Assembly (NCBI GenBank): GCA_007126035.1
Contig: SLCC01000020.1
Coordinates: 56,567-120,566, forward strand
Source of the DNA: Gemmatimonadota bacterium
Lineage (GTDB): Bacteria; Gemmatimonadota; Gemmatimonadetes; Longimicrobiales; RSA9
Reading direction: 5' to 3'
DNA: 64,000 nucleotides
Positions 38,471-47,190 of the stretch are shown here, piece after piece. The notes below the pieces were generated by a model that saw only the letters and a program-made list of their open reading frames with translations, had not been told where the DNA came from and did not search any database. Position numbers and translations under genes: made by a program. Numbering within the stretch: position 1 is the stretch's first letter; every line of letters begins with the position of its first letter.

Positions 38471-40360
38471 ATGAGCACCACGGACGCACCGGATCGAGCG
38501 GTCAGCCCGCAAACGGTCACCGAGCGAGATGCCAGGGAGGTGGCGGAGTCGGCGCGGGAGAAGGAGTGGGTGAAGCCCAGCTTCGTGCGCGAGTTGTTCC
38601 TGGGCCAGCTGCGCATGGACCTGATCCATCCCATCCCGGATCCGGCGCCGGACGTACGTGAGCGCGGCGAAGCCTTCATGAGGGACATGGAGGAGTTCCT
38701 CAAGAACGAGGTGGACGCTCTCCAGATCGAGGCTGACGGGAAGATCCCGGACCACGTGATGGACGGTCTGCGGCAGCGCAAGGCCTTCGCCATCAAGATC
38801 CCCGAGGAGTACGGCGGGTTGGGTCTCTCTCAGACCATGTACGGCAGGGCAATGGCCATGATCGGCAGCTACTCGTCCGCGCTGGGAGTGCTGCTTTCCG
38901 CCCATCAGTCCATCGGTGTGCCGCAGCCTCTGAAGATGTTCGGCTCTCCGGAGCAGAAGCAGAAGTACCTGCCGCGTTTCGCCGAGGGCCAGATCTCGGC
39001 GTTCGCGCTGACGGAGCCGGACGTGGGTTCGGACCCGGCGCGCATGGGTGCGACGGCCGACCTGAGCGACGACGGTGAGCATTACATCCTGAACGGCGAG
39101 AAGCTGTGGTGCACGAATGCCCCTGTCTCGGACGTGATGGTGGTGATGGCCCGCACGCCGGCCAAGGAGGGCAAGAGCCGCCGTCCCATCTCCGCGTTCA
39201 TCGTGGAGAACTCCTGGGAAGGCGTGGAGATGGCCCATCGCCTTGAGTTCATGGGTCTGCGCGGGATCGAGAACGGGCTGGTCCGGTTCCACAACGTGCG
39301 GGTCCCGAAGGAGAACCTGTTGTGGGGCGAAGGTCGGGGCCTGAAGCTGGCCCTGGTGACCCTGAACACGGGCCGACTCACGATCCCGTCGAGCTGCGCC
39401 GCCGCCGGGAAGTGGTGCACCCGCGTTGCGCGGGACTTCGCTGCGGAGCGGGTCCAGTGGGGCGCGCCCGTGGGCAAGCACGACGCCGTGGCCCAGATGC
39501 TGGGGGAGATAGCGTCGCACACCTTCGCCATGGAGGCGGTGGCAGAGGTGTCGTCCATGCTGGCAGACACGGAGGACTACGACATCCGGCTGGAAGCGGC
39601 CATCGCCAAGATGTTCAACTCCGAGACGGCGTGGCGGGTCGTGGACCTGACCATGCAGGTGCGCGGCGGGCGGGGCTACGAGACGGCTGAGTCGCTGAGG
39701 CGCAGGGGCGAGGCGCCGGTGCCTCTGGAGCAGGTGATGAGGGACCTCCGGATCAACCAGATCTTCGAGGGGTCCAGCGAGATCATGAGGCTGTTCATCG
39801 CACGGGAGGCACTGGACCCGCACCTCCAGAAGGCGGGCAGGTTCGTCGACACGGACGCGCCCATGGGCGGGCGGGCCAGGGACGCCATGGGCCTGAGCGC
39901 CCACATGGCCGGGTGGTACGCGGGGAACGTGGCGGGCTGGAGTCGCTGGCCGCGCCACGGCGATTTCCGTGAGCTGGCCGGGCATATCCGCTTCGCTGAG
40001 CGGCGGTCCAGGCGGCTGGCCCGAGCACTGGCCCACGCCATGGGTCGCTACGGCGCCAAGCTGGAGAGGAAGCAGGCCGTCCTGTTCCGCATGGTCGAGA
40101 TCGGCGCCGAGCTGTTCGCCATGGGAGCCAGCTGCGCCTACGCCACGAAGCTCCGCGGTCAGAACGACGCTGGGAACGGGCCAGTAAAGATGGCGGACCT
40201 GTTCTGTCGTCATGCCCGCCGTCGCATCGACGCCCGGTTCGACAGCATCTTCGACAACGATGACGCCACCACGTATCGGCTGGCCCAGGAGGTCCTGGAG
40301 GGGCGCCACGCCTGGATGGAGCGGGGCGTCGCCGAGCCGCCCAAGGCACAGCTCGGGTGA
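38471..40360 (+). CDS. Acyl-CoA dehydrogenase family protein, long form
   Basis: FALTEPDVGSDPARMGATA; LNGEKLWCTNAPVSD; RGGRGYETAESLRRRGEAPVPLEQVMRDLRINQIFEGSSEIMRLFI; extended C-terminus. Confidence 0.92.
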   Translation: MSTTDAPDRAVSPQTVTERDAREVAESAREKEWVKPSFVRELFLGQLRMDLIHPIPDPAPDVRERGEAFMRDMEEFLKNEVDALQIEADGKIPDHVMDGLRQRKAFAIKIPEEYGGLGLSQTMYGRAMAMIGSYSSALGVLLSAHQSIGVPQPLKMFGSPEQKQKYLPRFAEGQISAFALTEPDVGSDPARMGATADLSDDGEHYILNGEKLWCTNAPVSDVMVVMARTPAKEGKSRRPISAFIVENSWEGVEMAHRLEFMGLRGIENGLVRFHNVRVPKENLLWGEGRGLKLALVTLNTGRLTIPSSCAAAGKWCTRVARDFAAERVQWGAPVGKHDAVAQMLGEIASHTFAMEAVAEVSSMLADTEDYDIRLEAAIAKMFNSETAWRVVDLTMQVRGGRGYETAESLRRRGEAPVPLEQVMRDLRINQIFEGSSEIMRLFIAREALDPHLQKAGRFVDTDAPMGGRARDAMGLSAHMAGWYAGNVAGWSRWPRHGDFRELAGHIRFAERRSRRLARALAHAMGRYGAKLERKQAVLFRMVEIGAELFAMGASCAYATKLRGQNDAGNGPVKMADLFCRHARRRIDARFDSIFDNDDATTYRLAQEVLEGRHAWMERGVAEPPKAQLG

Positions 40361-40497
40361 GGTGGCCAAAGGTGGCCGGCCGGGACGCTCGCCGTGGCGG
40401 CCCGGCCGTTGTCGCCGAGAACAGTGCCGCCGAGAACAGTCTTGCCTCAGCCACTGGGCTCCGGTACACTGCTGTTGAACCCTTCACAGACACTACC

Positions 40498-41280
40498 ATG
40501 GCCCTAATCGCCGCGCTTCTCCCGAAAGAGCTGGATCGGAGCGCGCTTGGAGCCGCCACAGCGAGCCACAGCACGGCGTGGGCGCGGAACTGGCGCGACC
40601 TCGACCTGCTGGTCAAGCGCGAACCTGTCTCTGCCGCGGTCGTCGACCTCCACGCCGAGCGAGGGAAGGATGGCGTCTTGCGAATCTACCGGTTCGCACG
40701 GCGATTCCCGCAAACGCCGATCCTGGTGCTTGGCGAGCTCGACGGCCGCGCCCTGTTCCGGCTCGGCAAGGCCGGCGCCGCTGACGTGGTAGTTGTTCAG
40801 GACGCGTCGAACCAGTCACTCGTGGAAGAGCTGATCGAAGGCGCCACGGTGGACCACCTGGCCAGGGAGATCGATGAGCGGCTGTCGGGTGTGGTCGGGA
40901 CGGAGGGCCGGGCACTGGTCCAGTCTGCGGCTGCCCGGGTCCCTGAAGGCGTCCTGGTGCCCGAACTGGCCGCGGCGAACGGGGTGTCGGTCTCCACGCT
41001 GGAGCGGCGCTGCGAGCAGTGGGGACTGCCGACGCCGGGGCACCTGCTCCTCTGGCTCCGCATCATCTATGGCCTGCGCTGGCTCCTCGAGCCCGGGCGC
41101 AGCGTGGAATCCGTCGCCCACCAGCTCGGCTACTCATCCGGCGCGGCATACCGTCGCGCGATCAAAGTGACACTGGGCGGGCGGCCGACGCCACTGCGGA
41201 ACAAGACGGGTCTGGAACGAGCGATCCAGTCATTCGTGGCCGCGTGTCCCGGTGACCCATCGACCAGACAGGGAGATTGA
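40498..41280 (+). CDS. AraC-like HTH transcriptional regulator with receiver-like N-terminal region
   Basis: ANGVSVSTLERRCEQWGLPTPGHLLLWLRIIYGLRWLLEPGRSVESVAHQLGYSSGAAYRRAIK. Confidence 0.65.
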   Translation: MALIAALLPKELDRSALGAATASHSTAWARNWRDLDLLVKREPVSAAVVDLHAERGKDGVLRIYRFARRFPQTPILVLGELDGRALFRLGKAGAADVVVVQDASNQSLVEELIEGATVDHLAREIDERLSGVVGTEGRALVQSAAARVPEGVLVPELAAANGVSVSTLERRCEQWGLPTPGHLLLWLRIIYGLRWLLEPGRSVESVAHQLGYSSGAAYRRAIKVTLGGRPTPLRNKTGLERAIQSFVAACPGDPSTRQGD

Positions 41281-41284
41281 TCCT

Positions 41285-42568
41285 GTGGCTCGTTACGATC
41301 GCATAGCCCGCCTCGATTGTCCACAGCGCTCCCACGCATTTCCCGCCTGGCTCGCACTCCGGGACCTGGCGGGTCGGGAGCGGGACCCGGAGCTGAACCG
41401 CAGGACCAGGCTGCGGTTCCTGGTGCTCAGGCCGGTCCACCGACTGCTGGCCCACGGCTTCGGTAGCGTAGGCAAACGCTCCATGGACCAGCAGCTGGCC
41501 TGCGTTCGGGCCGAGCTCGCCCGCCTCGCCCACGCAGACCGAGAACGGCGTGCCCTGGCTCGCTGCCTTGATACCATGGCGAGCCTGTCGTACGAGGAGC
41601 TGCCAGCCGACCTGATCGCCGCGGGAGCCATGATCGAGGCCGCCGGCCACACGTACGGCGCCGAAGAGTACTACCTCACGGCACTCGAGGTCTCGCGGCG
41701 CCTGGGCCTGGCCTCGGCCCGACTCATGGCCGCCCGCTCTCTCGGCCGGGTGTACGGCGCGCGGCGCGAGTGGACGGCGGCGAGGGAGCGACTCGAAGCG
41801 GCTGTCGCCGACGCCGAGGCACAGGGCGACCCCGACACGCTGGAGGAGACACTCCGTGAGCTGGTTATGGTACTTATCGAGGCCGGTGACCTGGAGGCCG
41901 CTGACGGGGCCGTGGCAATGATCGGGCAGGGTGACGAACCGGCCGCCGACGGCAACGTCGACGGCGTTCGTGCCGCCGCCCTCTGTGCCATTGCCCTTGC
42001 CAGCGGACAGGTGGAACGCGCCCTCGAGTCCGGCTGGCGCGCCATCGAGCGCCTGCGGCCGGGCACTCCCAGCCACTCCAGGGTGCTCCTGGACCTGGCG
42101 ACCGGGTTCCGCCGGCACGGGCTCCGGGAGGCAGCCGAAGCTTGCTATCTGATGGTGACACGCGCCCACCCGGACCTAGGGCTGACCTCAGAGGCCCGAA
42201 TCCAGCACGCCCTGGTGGCAGCCGAGGCGGGAGACCGGCCGGCGTTCCAGCTCAGGCGAGAAGAGCTGGCAAGCGCTCAACGGGAAATGGACCGGCACCG
42301 GGCAGCGGCAATGCACATTGCGCTGAGTCGCGGGGCCATGCTCGTAGGCGACCTGGACGGCGCCCGTGCCCATCTCCACCAAGCAAGCGAGATGGCCCGG
42401 GAGGAAGGGCTCGAAGATACCGCGGCGGACGTTGAGACCCTCGCCCCCACGCTCGAAGAGCGGCCGAAGGCGGAGATACCGGCCAATAATCCGCAACCTT
42501 CGGATGCCGTCCGGTCGATCGCCGCGCGGATCGAATCGCTGAGCCAGGATCTGGTCCCGTCAGGTTGA
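41285..42568 (+). CDS. Tetratricopeptide-like helical repeat protein, unknown function
   Basis: Many degenerate helical repeats (GAEEYYLTALEVSRRLG..., AARERLEAAVADAEAQGDPDTLEETL..., ALESGWRAIERLRPG...); lies 4 nt after the regulator; GTG start. Confidence 0.6.
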   Translation: MARYDRIARLDCPQRSHAFPAWLALRDLAGRERDPELNRRTRLRFLVLRPVHRLLAHGFGSVGKRSMDQQLACVRAELARLAHADRERRALARCLDTMASLSYEELPADLIAAGAMIEAAGHTYGAEEYYLTALEVSRRLGLASARLMAARSLGRVYGARREWTAARERLEAAVADAEAQGDPDTLEETLRELVMVLIEAGDLEAADGAVAMIGQGDEPAADGNVDGVRAAALCAIALASGQVERALESGWRAIERLRPGTPSHSRVLLDLATGFRRHGLREAAEACYLMVTRAHPDLGLTSEARIQHALVAAEAGDRPAFQLRREELASAQREMDRHRAAAMHIALSRGAMLVGDLDGARAHLHQASEMAREEGLEDTAADVETLAPTLEERPKAEIPANNPQPSDAVRSIAARIESLSQDLVPSG

Positions 42569-42580
42569 CCCGACGCCGCT

Positions 42581-42772
42581 TCAGGACAAGACGTCACGCT
42601 GGCCGTCCCTGACCTCCCGGACCCAGCTGTTGTAGTCGATGGCCGCAGCCAGCGCGGCCTCGATGCTGCGAACCATATCCATTTCGCCCACCTCACGGCG
42701 CGCCCTCTCCACCAGATCCTGGTCCAGTACGAACGTGTGGGGCTGCCGCTCCGTCCGGGCCCGTCCTGCCAT
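42581..42772 (-). CDS. Small VapB/RHH-like antitoxin-type protein
   Basis: HTFVLDQDLVERARREVGEMDMVRSIEAALAAAIDYNSWVREVRDG; 63 aa. Confidence 0.45.
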   Translation of the reverse strand: MAGRARTERQPHTFVLDQDLVERARREVGEMDMVRSIEAALAAAIDYNSWVREVRDGQRDVLS

Positions 42773-42862
42773 GGCTCACCTCCCGCTGCGTCGGATACCT
42801 CCTTCCCGCGCTACGGTGTGGGTAACGGCGGGGCAGGACCATGGCTGGATGGGTACCGCCGC

Positions 42863-43153
42863 TCAGTCGACCCCCGGGAGCAGGCGCCCCTCCCGGATAT
42901 CTCGCGCACCGTGCGCAACGCCCAGACCTACCCCGGCCCCGAAGAGAAGCGCTGTACCCCCACCCAGTACCGGGAGCAGCCAGACCACCGGTACCGCTCC
43001 CAACACCGCCACCGCTCCGGCCAGGTAGGGCGCGGGCCTTCGCTGCACCCCGTCGACAAAGCGGAGACGGCCCCGGACGAACCGGCGAACCTTCGAATAG
43101 GCGAGGCCGATGCCACCTACGGCCATCCCGAGCACAATGAGTTCAACCATCAT
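42863..43153 (-). CDS. Small predicted membrane protein
   Basis: Hydrophobic N-terminus and PYLAGAVAVLGAVPVVWLLPVLGGGTALLFGAGVGLGVAHG. Confidence 0.5.
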   Translation of the reverse strand: MMVELIVLGMAVGGIGLAYSKVRRFVRGRLRFVDGVQRRPAPYLAGAVAVLGAVPVVWLLPVLGGGTALLFGAGVGLGVAHGARDIREGRLLPGVD

Positions 43154-43255
43154 CTACCTCCTTGCCTTCTCCTAACGGGACCGGTCCGCTCCCGGTTTCA
43201 AATGTGACACAGGCGTCGGTTGTGGTAGCGCCTTCCAATCCGCTAGCTTGGGATC

Positions 43256-43633
43256 ATGACCGAGCGTAAACGGCTCTTCGTCGTCGGCGACCGCGTCCTC
43301 ATCGAGCCTGAACAGGGCGAGGACAGGTCCCGCGTGGGATTGTACCTGCCGGCTACCGCCGTGGACAGCCAGGCGGTGCAGGCGGGAACGGTGGTCGCCA
43401 CTGGCCCCGGAACGCCGATCTCCGCGCCCACCGAGCTGGACGACGAGCCCTGGCGGATAGTCTCCGGCGAGGCCCGTTTCCTGCCGGTCCAGGCCCGGAT
43501 CGGTGACTACGCAATCTTTTTCCGTCGCGCCGCCGTGGAGATCACCTATGAGGATCGCAAGTACCTGGTGGTGCCCCAGGCTGCGATCCTGGTCCTTTTG
43601 CGGGGAACCTCAGAGCCGGAGGAGGGTTGGTAG
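43256..43633 (+). CDS. GroES-like co-chaperonin family protein (orphan)
   Basis: VVGDRVLIEPEQGEDRSRVGLYLPATAVDSQAVQAGTVVATGPG...IGDYAIFFRRAAVEITYEDRKYLVVPQAAILVLL. Confidence 0.8.
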   Translation: MTERKRLFVVGDRVLIEPEQGEDRSRVGLYLPATAVDSQAVQAGTVVATGPGTPISAPTELDDEPWRIVSGEARFLPVQARIGDYAIFFRRAAVEITYEDRKYLVVPQAAILVLLRGTSEPEEGW

Positions 43634-43665
43634 AAGGCGGATCTGGAGTGATGTCGTAAATCGAC

Positions 43666-43692
43666 GCGGCCCCGGCAGGGGCCGCTTTGCTT
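43666..43692 (+). terminator. Terminator-like hairpin between the GroES-like gene and hslO
   Basis: Perfect 8-bp stem GCGGCCCC-GGCA-GGGGCCGC followed by TTTGCTT; ends 14 nt before the hslO ATG. Confidence 0.65.
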
Positions 43693-43698
43693 GAAGCC

Positions 43699-44592
43699 AT
43701 GATTACGCCGAAGCACGACAACTACCTGGTCCGGGCCACCGCCTTCGATGGCAAGGTTCGGGCGCTTGCCGTCAACTCGACCGAGGCGGTCCGGGAGCTG
43801 GCGCGCCTCCAGTCCACGGCGCCTGCCGCCTCGGCGGCGCTGGGCCGCGTGGCGACAGCGGCGCTGCTCCTGGGCTCTACCCTGAAGAAGGAGAGCCACC
43901 TGGTCACGGTGCAGGTTCGGGGCGGCGGACCTGTGGGGACGGTGCTGGCATCGGCGAACGGGCGGGGCGAAGTCCGGGCGTTGGTGGGCAACCCGCGGCC
44001 GGCCGTTCCCGAGATGGTCGACGGCAAGCTGAACGTACCAGGAGTGGTGGGTAGCACGGGCCGGCTCACGGTCATCAAGGACCTGGGGCTGCGGGAGCCG
44101 TACAACAGCACGGTCGAGCTGGTGTCTGGGGAGATAGGCAGGGACTTTGCCTATTACTTCGCCCGCTCGGAGCAGATCCCGTCCGCCGTTGGGCTGGGCG
44201 TCTTCGTGGACGCTACCGGTCAGGTCGAGGCGGCAGGCGGCTACATCATCCAGCTGCTGGGCGGTCTGTCGGACGACGAGGTCGAGACGATCGAGCGGGA
44301 AGTTGCCGCGCTGCCCCACCCCACCACCATGATCCGGGCGGGGGAAACACCGGAAGACATTTTGACGAGGGTGTTCCATGGGTCCTTCCGGGTTCTGGAG
44401 AACACACCGGTCCGCTTCCACTGCCCGTGCACCCGTGACCGGGCGGAACGAGCCCTGATCCTGCTGGGTCCTGCCGAGATCGACGCCATCATGGCCCAAC
44501 AGGCGCAACGGGGTCACAGCGACGTGACCTGCGAGTTCTGCGGTGCGAATTACCGGTTTACGCTGGACCAGTTGGCCGCACTCAAGAACTGA
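43699..44592 (+). CDS. hslO: Redox-regulated molecular chaperone Hsp33
   Basis: NYLVRATAFDGKVRALAVNSTE; C-terminal zinc motif HCPCTRDR...CEFCGANYRF. Confidence 0.96.
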   Translation: MITPKHDNYLVRATAFDGKVRALAVNSTEAVRELARLQSTAPAASAALGRVATAALLLGSTLKKESHLVTVQVRGGGPVGTVLASANGRGEVRALVGNPRPAVPEMVDGKLNVPGVVGSTGRLTVIKDLGLREPYNSTVELVSGEIGRDFAYYFARSEQIPSAVGLGVFVDATGQVEAAGGYIIQLLGGLSDDEVETIEREVAALPHPTTMIRAGETPEDILTRVFHGSFRVLENTPVRFHCPCTRDRAERALILLGPAEIDAIMAQQAQRGHSDVTCEFCGANYRFTLDQLAALKN

Positions 44593-44594
44593 CG

Positions 44595-44763
44595 CTAGTG
44601 GACCGATTCCCAAGTTCGGTGAGCACCGAGAGCGCGGATGCGCGCCTCCGGCAAGGCGCGCCGACGCAGGCATAGCAACGCTATTCCGCAGTGCTGAGCA
44701 ACGTAGCCAGCGCGGATGCGGCGGGGCTCGAATGCCGTCAGAGCCATCGTGGCGGACTACTAG
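44595..44763. repeat. Structured intergenic repeat, MITE/REP-like
   Basis: Imperfect terminal inverted repeats CTAGTGGACCG/CGGACTACTAG (9 of 11), internal hairpins GCGCGCC-TCCGGCAA-GGCGCGC and ATAGC-AAC-GCTAT, and two copies of AGCGCGGATGCG. Confidence 0.5.
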
Positions 44764-44896
44764 AGTTTCTGGAAGGGCGAACGGAAGGCGCGGGGCGGGC
44801 CGTTCCCCATCGAATACCGTCGAGGGGTTGCATCAAGCAGCGATCCCGATACAGATTCTTTCATACTTCCCATACGCGCTCCTCCTGACGGGACAA

Positions 44897-45703
44897 ATGG
44901 GCCTTAGGCGACGACGCAGGGCGCCGGCACAGCGGCCAGGGATGATCGACGAGCTTGAGCGGCTGCTCGCGAGGGCACTGGTACTGCCAGTGATACTGCT
45001 GCCTATCCTGCTCGTGACGGGCCTCAGCCTCGGCAAGGTGACGGCCCGAGGCGTCATGCTCCCCGAGGGCGCGCCCGTCCGGATCGCCGCGGCGGCTTAC
45101 ACCCCGCGCCAGCACCTGGTAGCACTGAGCACGTACATGGCGGCGATGCGGGCCAACGGCCAGGACACCGAGGAGTACGTGCTGCTCTATCGGACCCATG
45201 TGAAGCCGGTGGAGCAGTCACTCCTGGACTGGGGCCTTGACCCGAGCCTGGCCCGCCGAGTGGCGTGGCCGCTGGTGGAGAATTCGTACGAACGGGCCCT
45301 CGACCCTGCCACTGTGGTAGCGGTGCTCCTGATCGAGTCCAGTGGCCGCCCCAACGCCACCAGTTTCATGGGCGCCCGGGGCCTCATGCAGGTGATGCCC
45401 ATGCACAGGGGCCGGTGGCCGGGCTGCGGCGACGACCTTTACGACATCGAGAGCAACCTCTGCTACGGCACGAGCATCCTGGCCTGGTTCCTGGACCTGC
45501 ACGGCGGCGACGAGCAGCGGGCGCTCCTGGGATACAACGGCTGCATCCGGGGCACGAACACGCCGAACTGCCACACCTATCCTGGCCGGGTCAAGCGGCT
45601 CCGTGAACGGATCCAGCGCGACTGGGAGCGGCTGGAGCCGCAATCCTACCCCACGGCGGCAATCGACACGGCGGCAATCGACCCGTACCTCCACGGCGAC
45701 TGA
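44897..45703 (+). CDS. Lytic transglycosylase-like SLT-domain protein
   Basis: AVLLIESSGRPNATSFMGARGLMQVMPMHRGRWPGCG...ALLGYNGCIRGTNTPNCHTYP. Confidence 0.82.
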   Translation: MGLRRRRRAPAQRPGMIDELERLLARALVLPVILLPILLVTGLSLGKVTARGVMLPEGAPVRIAAAAYTPRQHLVALSTYMAAMRANGQDTEEYVLLYRTHVKPVEQSLLDWGLDPSLARRVAWPLVENSYERALDPATVVAVLLIESSGRPNATSFMGARGLMQVMPMHRGRWPGCGDDLYDIESNLCYGTSILAWFLDLHGGDEQRALLGYNGCIRGTNTPNCHTYPGRVKRLRERIQRDWERLEPQSYPTAAIDTAAIDPYLHGD

Positions 45704-45764
45704 GGGTCCACCCACGCGACCTGCCGGCCCGACCTCCTGCCTGGTCGGTGCCGGCGGCCCGGCC

Positions 45765-47126
45765 TCACTTCTTCGCCAGTTCCTCCCACAGGCGGGCGGA
45801 GGCGTGGGTCCCCTTCTCGAAGGCGTCCACGCTCATCCACTCGTCGGGCGCGTGTGTGTTGGCGCCCGGTTCGCCGAGGCCCATCAGGAGGACCGGCGCG
45901 TCCAGGACCCGTTCGAACTCGGGGACGATAGGGATCGACCCGCCCTCGCCGGCGTAGACCACGTCCTGTCCCCAGGCCGCGCCCATGGCGCGCTCGGCCG
46001 CCTCGTACAGCTCGCTCCCGAGGGTGGCACGCCAGGGGTTGCCGCCGTGGAGGTTCTTGACCTCCACCACCACACCCTGTGGAGCCACTTCGTGGATGTG
46101 GTTGGTCACCAGCTCGGCGATCCGGTCCGGGTCCTGGTCCGGGACCAGGCGGAAGCTGATCTTGGCCATGGCGCGGGCGGGCAGCACCGTCTTGGCACCC
46201 TCGCCAGTGTACCCGCTGAGCAGGCCGTTGACCTCCGCGGTTGGCCGGATCCACAGCCGCTCCGCCGAGTCGAAGCCCGTCTCGCCGACCTCCTCGGCGC
46301 CGGTGTCCTTGCGGAAGCCTTCGTGGTCGAATGGCACGTCCTTCAGCTTCCGCCGGTAGTCTTCCATGGGGTCGACGTCGTCGTAGAAGCCGGGGACGGT
46401 GATGTGCCAGTCGTCGTCATGGAGGGTGGCGATTATGCGGGCGAGCGCGGTGGCCGGGTTCAGGACGGCGCCGCCGTAGCTGCCGGAGTGGAGGTCGGTC
46501 CTTGGCCCCCTGACATGGACCTCAAGGTACGCGAGCCCGCGGAGGGAGGTCCCGATGGTGGGCACGCCCTCGGCCACCATGCCGGTGTCGCTGATAACCA
46601 CGTAGTCGCAGGCGAGCCGGTCCTTGTTGGCCTCGATGAAGGGCATCAGGTTCTCACTGCCCACCTCTTCTTCGCCCTCGGCCAGGACGATCAGGTTCAC
46701 GGGCAGCGACCCGTTGGTCTTCATGTGGGCCTCGATGGCCTTCACATGGACGTAGAGTTGGCCCTTGTCGTCGATGGAGCCGCGGGCGTAGATCCGGCCG
46801 TCGCGGACCTGTGGCTCGAAGGGCGGCGAGGTCCATTCGTCCAGGGGCTCTGGCGGCTGGACATCGTAGTGGCCGTAGACCAGGACGGTGGGGGCGTCAT
46901 CGCCGGCGCCCCGGTACTCGCCGAGGATTATGGGGTGGCCTTTGGTGGGCTCGATGGTGGTGTCGAGGCCGGCATCGCGCATCCGCTCAGCCAGCCACTC
47001 GGCCGTCCGCTTCATGTCCGGCACGTGCTCGGACTTGGCGCTCACGCTCGGGATGCGGAGGAAGTGGTCGAGTTCTTCCCGGAACCGGGGCATGTTCTGG
47101 TCGATGTACCCGTATAGATCCGCCAT
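45765..47126 (-). CDS. M20-family dipeptidase/metallopeptidase
   Basis: VLVYGHYDVQPPEPLDEWTSPPFEP; IYARGSIDDKGQLYVHVKA; LAEGEEEVGSENL. Confidence 0.95.
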   Translation of the reverse strand: MADLYGYIDQNMPRFREELDHFLRIPSVSAKSEHVPDMKRTAEWLAERMRDAGLDTTIEPTKGHPIILGEYRGAGDDAPTVLVYGHYDVQPPEPLDEWTSPPFEPQVRDGRIYARGSIDDKGQLYVHVKAIEAHMKTNGSLPVNLIVLAEGEEEVGSENLMPFIEANKDRLACDYVVISDTGMVAEGVPTIGTSLRGLAYLEVHVRGPRTDLHSGSYGGAVLNPATALARIIATLHDDDWHITVPGFYDDVDPMEDYRRKLKDVPFDHEGFRKDTGAEEVGETGFDSAERLWIRPTAEVNGLLSGYTGEGAKTVLPARAMAKISFRLVPDQDPDRIAELVTNHIHEVAPQGVVVEVKNLHGGNPWRATLGSELYEAAERAMGAAWGQDVVYAGEGGSIPIVPEFERVLDAPVLLMGLGEPGANTHAPDEWMSVDAFEKGTHASARLWEELAKK

Positions 47127-47190
47127 AGCTTTTCCCTGTAACCTGTAACGGTTGTCGTGTAGGCAGACGCGCGATCCTTGCGTCTGACGG

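Noticed and set aside
38177-40369. 730-aa minus-strand ORF antisense to the long acyl-CoA dehydrogenase
   Set aside because: Composition-driven shadow ORF; the plus strand encodes a clear enzyme.
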